Shown here: positions 1 through 8,243 of the stretch, in pieces
Layout of the letters: each line of letters starts with the position of its first letter
Numbering within the stretch: position 1 is the first letter of the stretch
DNA from: a virus
DNA: 64,000 nt
IMG/VR virus record: IMGVR_UViG_3300006641_000031
Location: 1 to 64,000 of that record
Strand: one strand, 5' to 3'
Position numbers and translations under genes: made by a program
The notes under the pieces: model-generated
What the model saw: the letters and a program-made list of their open reading frames with translations, nothing else
Told to the model about the DNA's origin: nothing
Databases searched by the model: none

Positions 1-556
1 GGCTACTGGAAGTTGTTCTGTACGTGCTGCCACTTGTTCTGGTTCTGCGACTCATACTCCCCCTACGTTTTCGGCTACTGGAAGTTGTTCTGTACGTGCT
101 GCCACTTGTTCTGGTTCTGCCACTCATACGGCTCCCACTTATACTGGAAACGGAAGTTGTACTGTTGGAGCAGCTACGTGCTCCGGCTCTGCAACCTTTT
201 CTACGGGTCATTCTGCTACGAGTGCTGTCATCACTGGGGCAGCTACGTGTTCTGGTTCTGCTACTCACACTCCTCCTACGTTTTCGGCTACGGGTTTTCC
301 AAGTATTGCTCCAATCACGTGTTCTGGTTCTGCCACTCATACGGCTCCCACTTATACTGGCACGGGCACGGGCACGATTGGAGCTGTTACGTGTACGGGA
401 AGCGCTTCTTTCATTACTTCCGGGAGTTATACTGCGACCGCTACGGTTACAATAGGGAGAGCGACTGCTAGTGGTAGTGGTTCGTTTGTAACTCCTTTGG
501 TTGCAGACACGATGGCTCCTGCTGATCCTCTTTGGGTTATGGGGTTTGAGTTATGA
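1..556 (+). CDS. 3' end of a Cys/Ser/Thr-rich repeat surface protein (partial)
   Basis: Reading from base 2 gives an open frame that ends at TGA 554-556 and overlaps the next ATG as ATGA. The 5' end lies outside the window. The protein is built of imperfect 24-residue repeats (72 nt period; 'ctactg' at 3 and again at 75) with a core like TCSGSATHTAPTYT and a Cys at a fixed place in most units. Later repeats lose the Cys, and the tail ends ...ADPLWVMGFEL. Longer-looking open frames in other phases here are shadows of the repeat. Gly/Ser/Thr-rich beta repeats and the place before tail-fibre genes suggest a secreted or virion-surface fibre protein. The exact role is unknown. Confidence 0.75.
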   Translation, partial: ATGSCSVRAATCSGSATHTPPTFSATGSCSVRAATCSGSATHTAPTYTGNGSCTVGAATCSGSATFSTGHSATSAVITGAATCSGSATHTPPTFSATGFPSIAPITCSGSATHTAPTYTGTGTGTIGAVTCTGSASFITSGSYTATATVTIGRATASGSGSFVTPLVADTMAPADPLWVMGFEL

Positions 557-1998
557 CTGTACCTTCCATGGTAGAGCCCGTCTACAATGTTGCCGGCAGC
601 TATGCTCAGGTGCGAGGTGGGTATGGACTAAAATCCAAGTTCTACCAACTCAAAGAAAATTATGCGATCAATAGTGGATCAGCGGTAAGTGGGGCTGTTA
701 CTGTTTCGTTTTCTAATGGTGGCGTCCAGTCCCTTTTGCTTGGGGGCAACATCACGCTATCTTTTACCCCTCCTCCCAATAACGCTCCTGGTCGGTTGGT
801 TCTTATTCTCACCCAAAATGCTACGGGTGGTTACTCCATCACATGGCCGACCATTACGTGGGTTGGGAGTGGTGCTCCTTCTCCACCCACAACGCCAGGA
901 ACCAAGATCATTTTGACGGTCTTGTACGATGGTGGGGTTTATTTGGCGTCCGTGGCGGTTGCCAATACTTCTCCTCACGCTGTAGTGCGGGACGGCACAA
1001 ATAACTACGTAAAACCCTACACCAATGGATGGGGGTTGCGTCTTTACGGTGGTACAAGTGGGTACGCGGAGTTTACTCCTTCGACGACGGGCAGCCGGGT
1101 TGATTTAGTTACGAATCAATTAACGGTACAAGGTGCGGGAGACACCACAAATGGACTGCTTACCATTGTGGAGACAACGTCTCCAGGGGCTTCGTTGGGG
1201 TTCAAGTCTAATACGGGATCTGGCTACAACCTCAGAGCCACAATTCGCGGGGAAGAGGGCATTTCTGCCGCAAATCAGGCGGGCAATCTAGTCTTGAGTT
1301 ATCGCAAGTCCACGGCTGCCGGAGGAGGTATGGTCCGGGGTCTTCTTATGGACTATATGGGTAGGGTTGGAATTGGAGATACGGCAGAAGGAGCAATGGC
1401 CTCTCTTCTCACCCTATACCAAAACAATACGGCACTTTGTCCTCTTACAATTCGGGTTCCCGTTTCCCATGCGGCGAATTATTTAGAAGTGGATTACAAT
1501 GGAGCCGTTTGGAAAATTGACTCCAACAAACAAATCGTATCTGGTGCGGATTCTAATTACTTTTTACGACATGGGCGGGCTTTTTCTTGGACGGAGACTG
1601 GGAGTTATAACGGAAACCTCACGTTTTCTGGGAATTACTACACAAGCACCCTTACGTTTACTGCCACGGGAGGTACGGCTTTTACGTATGGTAATGTGAT
1701 GGTGACCTCTGGGTCCAATAACCTTGGACTTGGAGTGGATTCCTTTGCTGCCAGTTCTCAAAATACCCTGGCTCTCGCTGGGGGCACGGCTCCAGCCGCA
1801 GGAAATCCTGGAGGTGTGGGTGGTTTTCAAATGTGGGGCCAGCAAGTGGGCTCCAACGACTGGTGTCCCCATTTCCGTTGTGGTGATGGGGTGATTATCA
1901 AATTAAAACAACAACTCAAGGCCAGCTACAACAATTGGGCTGCCTTATCGGATGTTGTAAATGCTCTCGTGGCGACTGGTTTGTTTGATCAAGCTTAA
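553..1998 (+). CDS. Tail fibre-like structural protein
   Basis: 481 aa, start ATG overlapping the upstream stop (ATGA). Residues about 65-130 (GGNITLSFTPPPNNAPG, then TWPTITWVGSGAPSPPTTPG and LTVLYDGGVYLAS) form a pattern seen in phage tail-fibre and collar proteins, in which a Gly-rich beta sandwich carries a W-P-x-x-x-W core. The rest is Gly/Ser/Thr-rich and free of long helices, and the C-terminus (NNWAALSDVVNALVATGLFDQA) is short and helical. It sits between a repeat surface protein and a beta-helix protein, which supports a host-contact role. Receptor specificity cannot be read from the sequence. Confidence 0.6.
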   Translation: MTVPSMVEPVYNVAGSYAQVRGGYGLKSKFYQLKENYAINSGSAVSGAVTVSFSNGGVQSLLLGGNITLSFTPPPNNAPGRLVLILTQNATGGYSITWPTITWVGSGAPSPPTTPGTKIILTVLYDGGVYLASVAVANTSPHAVVRDGTNNYVKPYTNGWGLRLYGGTSGYAEFTPSTTGSRVDLVTNQLTVQGAGDTTNGLLTIVETTSPGASLGFKSNTGSGYNLRATIRGEEGISAANQAGNLVLSYRKSTAAGGGMVRGLLMDYMGRVGIGDTAEGAMASLLTLYQNNTALCPLTIRVPVSHAANYLEVDYNGAVWKIDSNKQIVSGADSNYFLRHGRAFSWTETGSYNGNLTFSGNYYTSTLTFTATGGTAFTYGNVMVTSGSNNLGLGVDSFAASSQNTLALAGGTAPAAGNPGGVGGFQMWGQQVGSNDWCPHFRCGDGVIIKLKQQLKASYNNWAALSDVVNALVATGLFDQA

Positions 1999-2014
1999 GA
2001 AAGGAACTTAAGAA

Positions 2015-3295
2015 ATGACCTCTCCAACAAATCGTGTTTACGGTGATGTGTTTGATCCCCATGATTTTGGAGCCAAGGGGGACGCTCAGTTTGTTTTTGG
2101 AGTGAACTTGACGGCATTTTCCGATGTGGTTGTGGCTTCGTCCCCTGTTTTTCGTCCCTCTGATGTGGGCAAATCGTGTTGGTCCACTCGTCGGGGGCTT
2201 GGGGAGGCTTTGCCGATTCCACTTTGTGAGATTGTGGAGTTTATTTCTCCCACCCAAGTGCGAGTGAGTTCTGTTAGTTCCGTTTCCACTACCAATGCGG
2301 AGTTCCATTGGGGAACAGATGATACAGAGGCGTTAATTCGCTGTTTCCAGGCATGTCGGGATTGTCTGCCGGTTACCCCTACTTCGGATGTCGAAATTGC
2401 GGGTCGGGCAGCCACCATGCAAGTTCGGGCGGGAGTGTACCATTTCCGTAAGGTGGTGCTGGATAATTTTTATAACTCCCCGCGATTGGCTGTGGAGTTG
2501 TTTGGGGCTGGAGCCGGCCGAACGGTTTTTGTGCCAAGACCCGATTTTGACTTCAGCACAACTACAGTAAATCAGGGAATGTTTTCGCGGTCTCAAAATG
2601 CCTACGAGGGGAGTGCTGGTGGGTTCTCCCTCTATGGGTACTGTTTTGATTGGATTGCTCCCAACGGGGTCTATGCTGCGACGCTGGGAGGTCCAGCGGG
2701 GAGACGCCAGCCCCATTACTTTGACATCTCCTTTACTCATTTTAAGGCTTTGATTGGAAGTGTTAATTTCGTCGGCCTCGGGGGTGGAACCATTGAGAGG
2801 CTGGTTGTCTACAATGGTGGTTACTTGGGGTGCGTGTTGGTGGGATGTTGCGTGACCTTGCGAGATAGTTTGTTCTCCAACGGGGTTCACGGGCTTTCCA
2901 TCTTGGACACCAACGGCAACACCAACCACGGCATCCGAACAGTGGTTTCCGGCTGTGTTTTTGATGAGTGTGCGGTTGCTGGGGCATTGGTTCAAAATTC
3001 TACGGATGTCTCTTTCCACAGTTCCCGGTTTATGGCGACTGGAAATGCGAGTGGCCTCCATCTTCGGGGTGGTTCGGTAAAAGCAAATCAGTGCGAGTTC
3101 TTTGCGTTCAATAATCACCCCAACGGCATTCCCATCCACGTGGAAGCCAATCCCCAAGGTTCTGTTTTGCGTCTTGGTGGTTGCCGTGTTTCTGGTACAG
3201 TAAACAATTACGGGGAGATTTACGATGGTGGGGGAAATGAACTCCAAATTAGCACGTTGCTCGGGACCCCACTTGTTCATGAGTTTTCTCCCTAA
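2015..3295 (+). CDS. Pectin-lyase-fold (beta-helix) tailspike-like protein
   Basis: 426 aa, ATG preceded by AAAGGAAC. The N-terminus has the usual entry to a right-handed beta-helix: 'DPHDFGAKGDAQ' and later 'WGTDDTEALIRCFQACRDCL', followed by 'MQVRAGVYHFRKVVLDN'. Repeated short strands with V-x-G-C and N-x-x-H turns (for example 'GCVFDECAVAGALVQNSTD') continue to about residue 400. This fold is typical of phage tailspikes that bind or cleave host polysaccharide. No catalytic set can be assigned by eye. It is unusually Cys-rich for a tailspike. Confidence 0.7.
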   Translation: MTSPTNRVYGDVFDPHDFGAKGDAQFVFGVNLTAFSDVVVASSPVFRPSDVGKSCWSTRRGLGEALPIPLCEIVEFISPTQVRVSSVSSVSTTNAEFHWGTDDTEALIRCFQACRDCLPVTPTSDVEIAGRAATMQVRAGVYHFRKVVLDNFYNSPRLAVELFGAGAGRTVFVPRPDFDFSTTTVNQGMFSRSQNAYEGSAGGFSLYGYCFDWIAPNGVYAATLGGPAGRRQPHYFDISFTHFKALIGSVNFVGLGGGTIERLVVYNGGYLGCVLVGCCVTLRDSLFSNGVHGLSILDTNGNTNHGIRTVVSGCVFDECAVAGALVQNSTDVSFHSSRFMATGNASGLHLRGGSVKANQCEFFAFNNHPNGIPIHVEANPQGSVLRLGGCRVSGTVNNYGEIYDGGGNELQISTLLGTPLVHEFSP

Positions 3296-3316
3296 TTGCA
3301 AAGAGGTGGGTGTGTT

Positions 3317-3550
3317 ATGGGAAAGAAAACAAAAACTGATTCTGATTCTCATCCTGTTGGCCAAAACATGGTTGTGAGCACAGAAGAGCAGAAACAGTAC
3401 CTGAACGAAATCCGCCAAGTGCTACGGCAGCAACAGGCTCCAGCGGAATGGCACGAGTTGACTGAGATCCGTTACCAAAGCCTGATGGCATGTCTAAATG
3501 AGCTAGAGGTCTTGAGGGTACGCCAAACCTTGCAGAAGCAGAAGGAGTAG
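3317..3550 (+). CDS. Small hydrophilic protein, coiled-coil-like
   Basis: 77 aa. The ATG at 3317 is chosen because AGAGGTGG lies about 8 nt upstream; an in-frame TTG at 3296 has no ribosome site. The protein is charged (GKKTKTDSDSHP at the start) and then helical with Gln/Glu/Arg-rich heptad-like stretches ('EEQKQYLNEIRQVLRQQQ'). Its stop is 3 bases before the next gene. Function unknown; it may be a small accessory factor of the neighbouring structural genes. Confidence 0.6.
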   Translation: MGKKTKTDSDSHPVGQNMVVSTEEQKQYLNEIRQVLRQQQAPAEWHELTEIRYQSLMACLNELEVLRVRQTLQKQKE

Positions 3551-3553
3551 ACC

Positions 3554-4129
3554 GTGGCGATTGCGAAAGTAATGGTTCCTCTGCCCGGAGTGACTTCTCA
3601 CTCCGGGCTTTCGTTGGAGGCTTGGAGTTTCCCTGGGACGCAAAACAATGCCTCCACGTTTTCTATTGACCCTCTTACGGTAGACTCGGAAAACCCTGAT
3701 GAATATTGGGGAACCGTGAATATGGCGTCTGTAGCAGAGGGACGTTACAAAGCTCGCATTGTAAACACGGACGGGGTGACAATGGGCTACGGTTACCTCT
3801 ACATGACGAATACGACCAATGTGCATCCCTTAGTGGACGATCCCTCTCTGGCAAATGCTTCCGCTACCATTGTGGGAACTGCTCTGCAAGGAACTGGGGC
3901 AGATCAAGTTACTGTTTCCATTACCGTGGGTGGAAACCCTTTGACGGATGCAGACGTTTGGATTACGAGCGATGCCGCAGGAACTACGGTGGTGGCTGGT
4001 ACCCTTCAAACGGACAGTGATGGGGAGTGCTTGTTCCTGTTGGATGCTGGGACAACCTATTATTTGTGGGCACAGAAGGATGGAGTAAATTCTATTCAGG
4101 GTCAAGCGTTTGTAGCTGTTGCTGACTAG
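3554..4129 (+). CDS. Ig-like/carboxypeptidase-regulatory-like structural protein
   Basis: 191 aa, GTG start right after the upstream stop. The first half is a beta-rich domain ('DEYWGTVNMASVAEGRYKAR'). The second half, about residues 105-185, reads as a carboxypeptidase-regulatory or Ig-like module: 'GNPLTDADVWITSDAAGTTV', then 'LQTDSDGECLFLLDAGTTYY' and a closing strand. Such modules decorate phage tails and fibres and bind surfaces. Position between tailspike and connector genes fits a virion accessory protein. The role is inferred from fold only. Confidence 0.55.
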   Translation: MAIAKVMVPLPGVTSHSGLSLEAWSFPGTQNNASTFSIDPLTVDSENPDEYWGTVNMASVAEGRYKARIVNTDGVTMGYGYLYMTNTTNVHPLVDDPSLANASATIVGTALQGTGADQVTVSITVGGNPLTDADVWITSDAAGTTVVAGTLQTDSDGECLFLLDAGTTYYLWAQKDGVNSIQGQAFVAVAD

Positions 4130-4138
4130 GAGATTTCG

Positions 4139-4987
4139 ATGACGAATGCGTTCACGACCACTACGGCCTCCGGAGCAGCCTCTGGAGGTACTATTGTGAG
4201 CCGGGCCAGTGTTCTTTTGGAGCTTGGTCTTGCGGCAGCAGATGCTACGGATTCGCAACTCAGCATTATTGATGAGGCGATTAAACGGGCAGAGGGGGCC
4301 GTTATTCGCCATTTGCGATATGACCCAGTGCAACGAACCAGAACAGAGTATTACCCCCAGTTGGATTACGCTGCCATCAATCGTCAAGTGGTTTGGGAAG
4401 CGAACGATGTGGTGGCTTACGCTCGGGACATTTCCGCTGCTTCTGGATCTGAGCTGTTTCTTAAGCACATCCCCATTCGTTCCATTACTTCCCTTAAGAT
4501 TGATTATGGGGCGAGGTCTGGCACTCGGTCGGGTTCTTTTGGGTCTGGTACGGCCAAGACGGAAGGAACCGATTTTTGGCCGAACTATGACTTCTTAGAC
4601 AGCGATGGGAATCGCGTTTGTTCCGATGGGATTTTGCGTTCGGTGGGGTTGTGGCCCCAAGAACCCGGCTCTGTCCAAGTGGTTTATGTTGCCGGCTACT
4701 CTGCGGATGAACTGTCCGGCGACGATACGGTGATCAATGCGGCTCAAATCTACCAAGCCTGTCTGGATGAGGCTTGTCGCAGGGCTCGCCGGGCTTTTGT
4801 AATGGCGAAGAAGAATGGAATCGGTTTCGTCCCAGGTATTATTACGAACGAAAACTTGGGGGACTACTCCTACTCCATTGACGCCTCTATTGCGAAGTCT
4901 TTGTTCGGGTATGCAAACGAAGTTACTCAAGAAACCGTGTCTCTATTATCTTCGTTTGTGAACTGGGGTTACGAACTGGCCCCTTAA
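4139..4987 (+). CDS. Head-tail connector (adaptor) protein, gp6-like
   Basis: 282 aa, ATG with GGAG upstream. The pattern 'VLLELGLAAADATDSQLSIIDEAIKRAEGAVIRHL' is the classic N-terminal helical pair of HK97 gp6/SPP1 gp15-type adaptors that form a ring under the portal. The middle contains the expected beta hairpin ('RSITSLKIDYGARSG', 'VQVVYVAGYSADEL'), followed by a helix ('IYQACLDEACRRARRAF'). The protein is longer than the usual 100-200 aa. The next gene resembles a head-closure protein, in keeping with connector gene order. Confidence 0.7.
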   Translation: MTNAFTTTTASGAASGGTIVSRASVLLELGLAAADATDSQLSIIDEAIKRAEGAVIRHLRYDPVQRTRTEYYPQLDYAAINRQVVWEANDVVAYARDISAASGSELFLKHIPIRSITSLKIDYGARSGTRSGSFGSGTAKTEGTDFWPNYDFLDSDGNRVCSDGILRSVGLWPQEPGSVQVVYVAGYSADELSGDDTVINAAQIYQACLDEACRRARRAFVMAKKNGIGFVPGIITNENLGDYSYSIDASIAKSLFGYANEVTQETVSLLSSFVNWGYELAP

Positions 4988-4999
4988 CGGAACGGTTTT

Positions 5000-5356
5000 A
5001 TGAGTATTTTGGACAATCTGCCCCATACGTGCTCTGCAAAGAAACGGGTTCGGGTGAAAGATACGCTGGGAGGCGTTTCTGATTCTTTTTCCACAGTTTT
5101 TTCTGGTCGGTCTTGTTGGCGACAACAGGCTGGCGATATGGAACAGCAGAAGTGGGAAAAGAGAGGCATGAGCGTCACGAACAAAGTTTTCTTTACTAGT
5201 GATCCCGAGCTAGAAGAACAATACGTGTTGGAGTTCACGGACGAACCCACTATCTTATACGAAGTGGTGAACCGCCCCATCCCAGATGCTTCTGCCGGCT
5301 TGGGTGTGGTGTGGCGGGTAATGGTAAGACGGCAGCCGGCTGGAGGTAGGACGTGA
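5000..5356 (+). CDS. Head-closure/head-tail joining protein
   Basis: 118 aa, beta-rich and short. The pattern 'HTCSAKKRVRVKDTLGGVSDSF' followed by 'CWRQQAGDMEQQKWEKRGMSVTNKVFFTSD' and 'YEVVNRPIPDASAGLGVVWRVMVRR' matches the layout of small head-closure proteins (SPP1 gp16/HK97 gp7-like), where a beta barrel stoppers the connector. It directly follows the adaptor gene and its end overlaps the next start (GTGA). The assignment rests on order and fold pattern. Confidence 0.5.
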   Translation: MSILDNLPHTCSAKKRVRVKDTLGGVSDSFSTVFSGRSCWRQQAGDMEQQKWEKRGMSVTNKVFFTSDPELEEQYVLEFTDEPTILYEVVNRPIPDASAGLGVVWRVMVRRQPAGGRT

Positions 5357-5694
5357 AAATACAGTGCGATTCCATTGCAGATTTTTTAATGAATTTGCAA
5401 GGGAGGGTTGTCTGGTCGGACACAATTTACGTGAACAAGATAAGACACCCTTTGAATGACAATAACCCAAGAAAAGCCTCGAGCTTTTCCATTTCCATTA
5501 TGGTGACTACTATTTTGGATTTTGAGCCGGAGGGGCAAGCTATTCTGGCGGCTGAGGTAGAGTGTGGGGTGGATCGTATTTCCCATGATGCTACGGATGA
5601 GGGAACGAAACAATTTGAGCATTTGAGGGAGCGGGTTCAGTCTTACTGTTCCGCAAACAATCTTCGTTTGTTGCCGGGTGTTTTGGATCACTAG
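5353..5694 (+). CDS. Unknown protein in the connector cluster
   Basis: 113 aa, GTG start overlapping the upstream TGA. The sequence is mixed alpha/beta, with 'LQGRVVWSDTIYVNKIRHPL' and 'SISIMVTTILDFEPEGQAILAAEVECGVD' and a helical end ('QFEHLRERVQSYCSANNLR'). By position it could be a neck or tail-completion component, but no family is recognised. Confidence 0.55.
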   Translation: MKIQCDSIADFLMNLQGRVVWSDTIYVNKIRHPLNDNNPRKASSFSISIMVTTILDFEPEGQAILAAEVECGVDRISHDATDEGTKQFEHLRERVQSYCSANNLRLLPGVLDH

Positions 5695-5716
5695 TTTGAA
5701 AGGTAGGTGTGTTGTG

Positions 5717-6106
5717 ATGGAAGAACCATTGTCGTCGCCGCAATCGGGGGAAGCTGCTTTGGAGAATCAAGCATCTCCAAATATTGTGAAAGTGGCAACC
5801 GTGGGGGAGGTGTTGGATAGCATTCAGGAAAAGTTGGAGAAGTTGAGGGAGTATGAAGTAGATCGTTTTATGGTGGCGGTCTGGGTAGAGGACAGTACCA
5901 CTTTGGAATTGACCCGATACAGTTGGCAATTTAACGTCACCAGCCATGAGTTGGCGATTCGCTTGCTCGCTAAAAATTTGGATGATTTGAAACGTGTTTT
6001 GGATGCAGAGCGAACCCGGGTCATTCCCCTCCGGCCCCGATTTTTGGAACAAGAAGAACCGGGTGGACAGGACAGCAACGAGGGGGCACGGGAGACCCCT
6101 CAATGA
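5717..6106 (+). CDS. Unknown acidic protein
   Basis: 129 aa. Start ATG 5717 is preferred because AAAGGTAGG lies about 10 nt upstream; the open frame extends further 5' without a ribosome site. It contains a helical segment ('LDSIQEKLEKLREYEVDRFM') and a beta segment ('VAVWVEDSTTLELTRYSWQF'), and ends in a charged Gly/Glu-rich tail. Its stop overlaps the next start as ATGA, so the two are translationally coupled. Function unknown. Confidence 0.55.
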   Translation: MEEPLSSPQSGEAALENQASPNIVKVATVGEVLDSIQEKLEKLREYEVDRFMVAVWVEDSTTLELTRYSWQFNVTSHELAIRLLAKNLDDLKRVLDAERTRVIPLRPRFLEQEEPGGQDSNEGARETPQ

Positions 6107-6471
6107 GTTTATTTTCTTGGCTTCGTTCGTGGTTTGTAGGGGCCAAGGTAGTTCGGGAAGTAAACTACCTCTTACAAAAAAGTGAAGAGGCTGTTGCAAA
6201 ACGAGAAGCATTAAATGCTACTCTTGCCAAGGACCTCCAAGAGTTTCGTAAACTTCGGGAGGCTGTAGAAAGAGATTTGGAAAAAGCAGAACAGTTAGCC
6301 GAATCTCACGGCAAGGCATTGGATGCGATGCGACATGAGCTCAAAATCGCAACGGATGTTACGATCCCAACCTTAGTCCAGGCTCACCGACTCGTTTTAT
6401 CGCGTTATGATGCGGAGGTTGCCATTCAAGTTCACCGGCAATCCGCAGTTTCCTCATCTGGGGGTTCCTAA
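6103..6471 (+). CDS. Coiled-coil protein upstream of portal
   Basis: 122 aa, ATG overlapping the upstream stop. A short aromatic N-terminus ('MSLFSWLRSWFVGAKVV') could lie on a membrane or pack against a partner. Residues about 20-80 form a long charged helix ('LNATLAKDLQEFRKLREAVE'). It sits immediately before the portal gene, where small scaffolding or chaperone-like proteins are sometimes found. Function not recognised. Confidence 0.5.
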   Translation: MSLFSWLRSWFVGAKVVREVNYLLQKSEEAVAKREALNATLAKDLQEFRKLREAVERDLEKAEQLAESHGKALDAMRHELKIATDVTIPTLVQAHRLVLSRYDAEVAIQVHRQSAVSSSGGS

Positions 6472-6473
6472 AC

Positions 6474-8222
6474 ATGGACCTGATCGGACCGGCTTTAGAG
6501 CGTAGTGCTGGGCTTGTTTCACTTGCGGCCTCCAGGGCTGAATCGCTCAAAGCAGCGGGGGTGCCGTTAATCGCCCCATCCAGTGCGTTGGGGCAGTTAG
6601 ACCAGTTCCGCAATGACACCGCACAACGGGAGCGGTATGGGCTGTTTCGCGGGTGGTTTTACTCGGCTGTCCACGCTATTGCATCCGAGGCTGCCGGTCA
6701 GGCCGTTCATGTTGGAAGAATGAAAGGTGGCGTTGGTAGTGGTTTCCAAAAATCCATCTACCAACGTCCAGATAATTGGAGGAAAGAAGCCTCCCAGCAG
6801 ATGGAAATGTTGGTGGATCACCCTTTGGTTGATTTTTTGGAACAACCGAATTCGGTTCAGGGCAGATGGCAATTCGTGTACTCCTTCGTTGCCAATCTGT
6901 GTCTTACGGGCTGGTCGTATATCGTGGGAGGGGTGTCCGAAGAAGGGACTGTAGAGCTTTACAGTCTCCCAACAACGTGGGTCCGGCCAGACCATACAGA
7001 GGGACCCTTTTCTAAGTTTCGAATAATCAACCCCAAAAATCCAACAGCGGAAGCCGATTCCAAGCCTTTGGATCGAAAGAATGTTGGATTCGCTTATCTT
7101 CCCAACCCGTCGGACCCCCTTTTGGCAATGGCTCCCTCTGCCAGCCAAATGACGGCAATTAAGATTGATGACAATATTCAAAATTGCCAAGGGGCTTTCT
7201 TCGAAAATGGGTTGTTTCCTTCTGTAATCGTTACCGTGGGAAAGGACCCCCATCCGGATGTTCCAGCCGGCATTCGTCCACGGCTCAATGCTTCCCAACG
7301 TCGGCAAGTAATGGGGGCCATTCGGAAGGTAATGGGAGGGGTCGCCAATTATGGAAACCCTGCCATTGTAGACGGCATGATCGAAAAAATCGAACGATTG
7401 TCCGCTACACAGAATGAGATTGGATGGGAGAAGAGCGAGGGAACGGTAAGAACCCGTATTCTCTCCTCGCTGGGGGTTCACCCTTATATTTTAGGGGAAC
7501 CCGTGGGTGTGGGAGGTTATGCTCAGGTAGCCAATATTGAAAAGAGGTTCTATAAACGGGTAAACACCTATTTGGAAATGCTGACCTCTGTTGTAGGGGG
7601 CTTCGTGGCCAATGTTTTGGAGGATCAAGAATCCAAACAAACGGCTCGCCGGCTTTCCAAGCCGAACAGCAAGGTGGAACCCGTTCGAAAATCAAATCCC
7701 ATCAAAGTTTGGTGGGAGCCTTGTGTGCCTCACGACCCATCTATGCATTGGAGCAACCTGAATGCAGCTCGCAGCCGAGGGGATGTTTCGCGTAATGAAA
7801 TCCGTTTGGAGTTGGGGCTGCCCCCGGATGAGACTGGTGGGGACCAAACGAAAAACTTCACCTCTGGGGACATTACTGCTATCACCTCCCTCCAGAAAAT
7901 GGTGGCAGATGGTTCTATTGAGCCTAAACAAGCAGCTCTTGTCTATCAAATTGCTTACGACCTCTCTCCAGAAGATGCGAAACTGCTCGCCGGCAAGAAA
8001 CCCGAGAAACCTGCGGAGCCCGCTATGGACCCCAATGCAGCCAATTCAATGGAACAGCCTGTCCCAGATGCCAATCCTCAGGCCAATGAACCACCAACTA
8101 CAGAGGAAGAAGCGTTGGAAAAAGCAAAAGAAATTCTAAACAAAGTGACTGCTTACCTCAATACTCCTGTTTCCGAGCTGGTGGAACAGGAGTTGTCCCT
8201 GTTAGATTTAGACTGCGAATAA
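6474..8222 (+). CDS. Portal protein (HK97 type)
   Basis: 582 aa. It carries the usual HK97-family portal landmarks: 'HPLVDFLEQPNSVQGRWQFV' (the P-N core), 'GWSYIVGG', 'ELYSLPTTWVRP', 'NPSDPLLAMAPSAS' followed by the long helix 'NCQGAFFENGLFPSVIV', and 'RTRILSSLGVHPYILGEPVG' with 'ANIEKRFYKRVNTYLEML'. The portal is the ring through which DNA enters the capsid. The C-terminal 90 residues are Pro/Glu/Asn-rich and probably disordered. It is followed by the MuF-type gene, the standard order. Confidence 0.9.
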   Translation: MDLIGPALERSAGLVSLAASRAESLKAAGVPLIAPSSALGQLDQFRNDTAQRERYGLFRGWFYSAVHAIASEAAGQAVHVGRMKGGVGSGFQKSIYQRPDNWRKEASQQMEMLVDHPLVDFLEQPNSVQGRWQFVYSFVANLCLTGWSYIVGGVSEEGTVELYSLPTTWVRPDHTEGPFSKFRIINPKNPTAEADSKPLDRKNVGFAYLPNPSDPLLAMAPSASQMTAIKIDDNIQNCQGAFFENGLFPSVIVTVGKDPHPDVPAGIRPRLNASQRRQVMGAIRKVMGGVANYGNPAIVDGMIEKIERLSATQNEIGWEKSEGTVRTRILSSLGVHPYILGEPVGVGGYAQVANIEKRFYKRVNTYLEMLTSVVGGFVANVLEDQESKQTARRLSKPNSKVEPVRKSNPIKVWWEPCVPHDPSMHWSNLNAARSRGDVSRNEIRLELGLPPDETGGDQTKNFTSGDITAITSLQKMVADGSIEPKQAALVYQIAYDLSPEDAKLLAGKKPEKPAEPAMDPNAANSMEQPVPDANPQANEPPTTEEEALEKAKEILNKVTAYLNTPVSELVEQELSLLDLDCE

Positions 8223-8243
8223 TTTCCAAGAGGGATTTTTATT

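Noticed and set aside
13-471. Cys/Tyr/Trp-rich and Leu-rich open frames at the left edge
   Set aside because: They are shadows of the 72-nt repeat; the frame with ATGA coupling to the next gene and a plausible protein is the one reported.
2333-3418. 361-codon open frame on the minus strand opposite the tailspike-like gene
   Set aside because: The forward product has beta-helix features; the reverse is a by-product of its codon bias.
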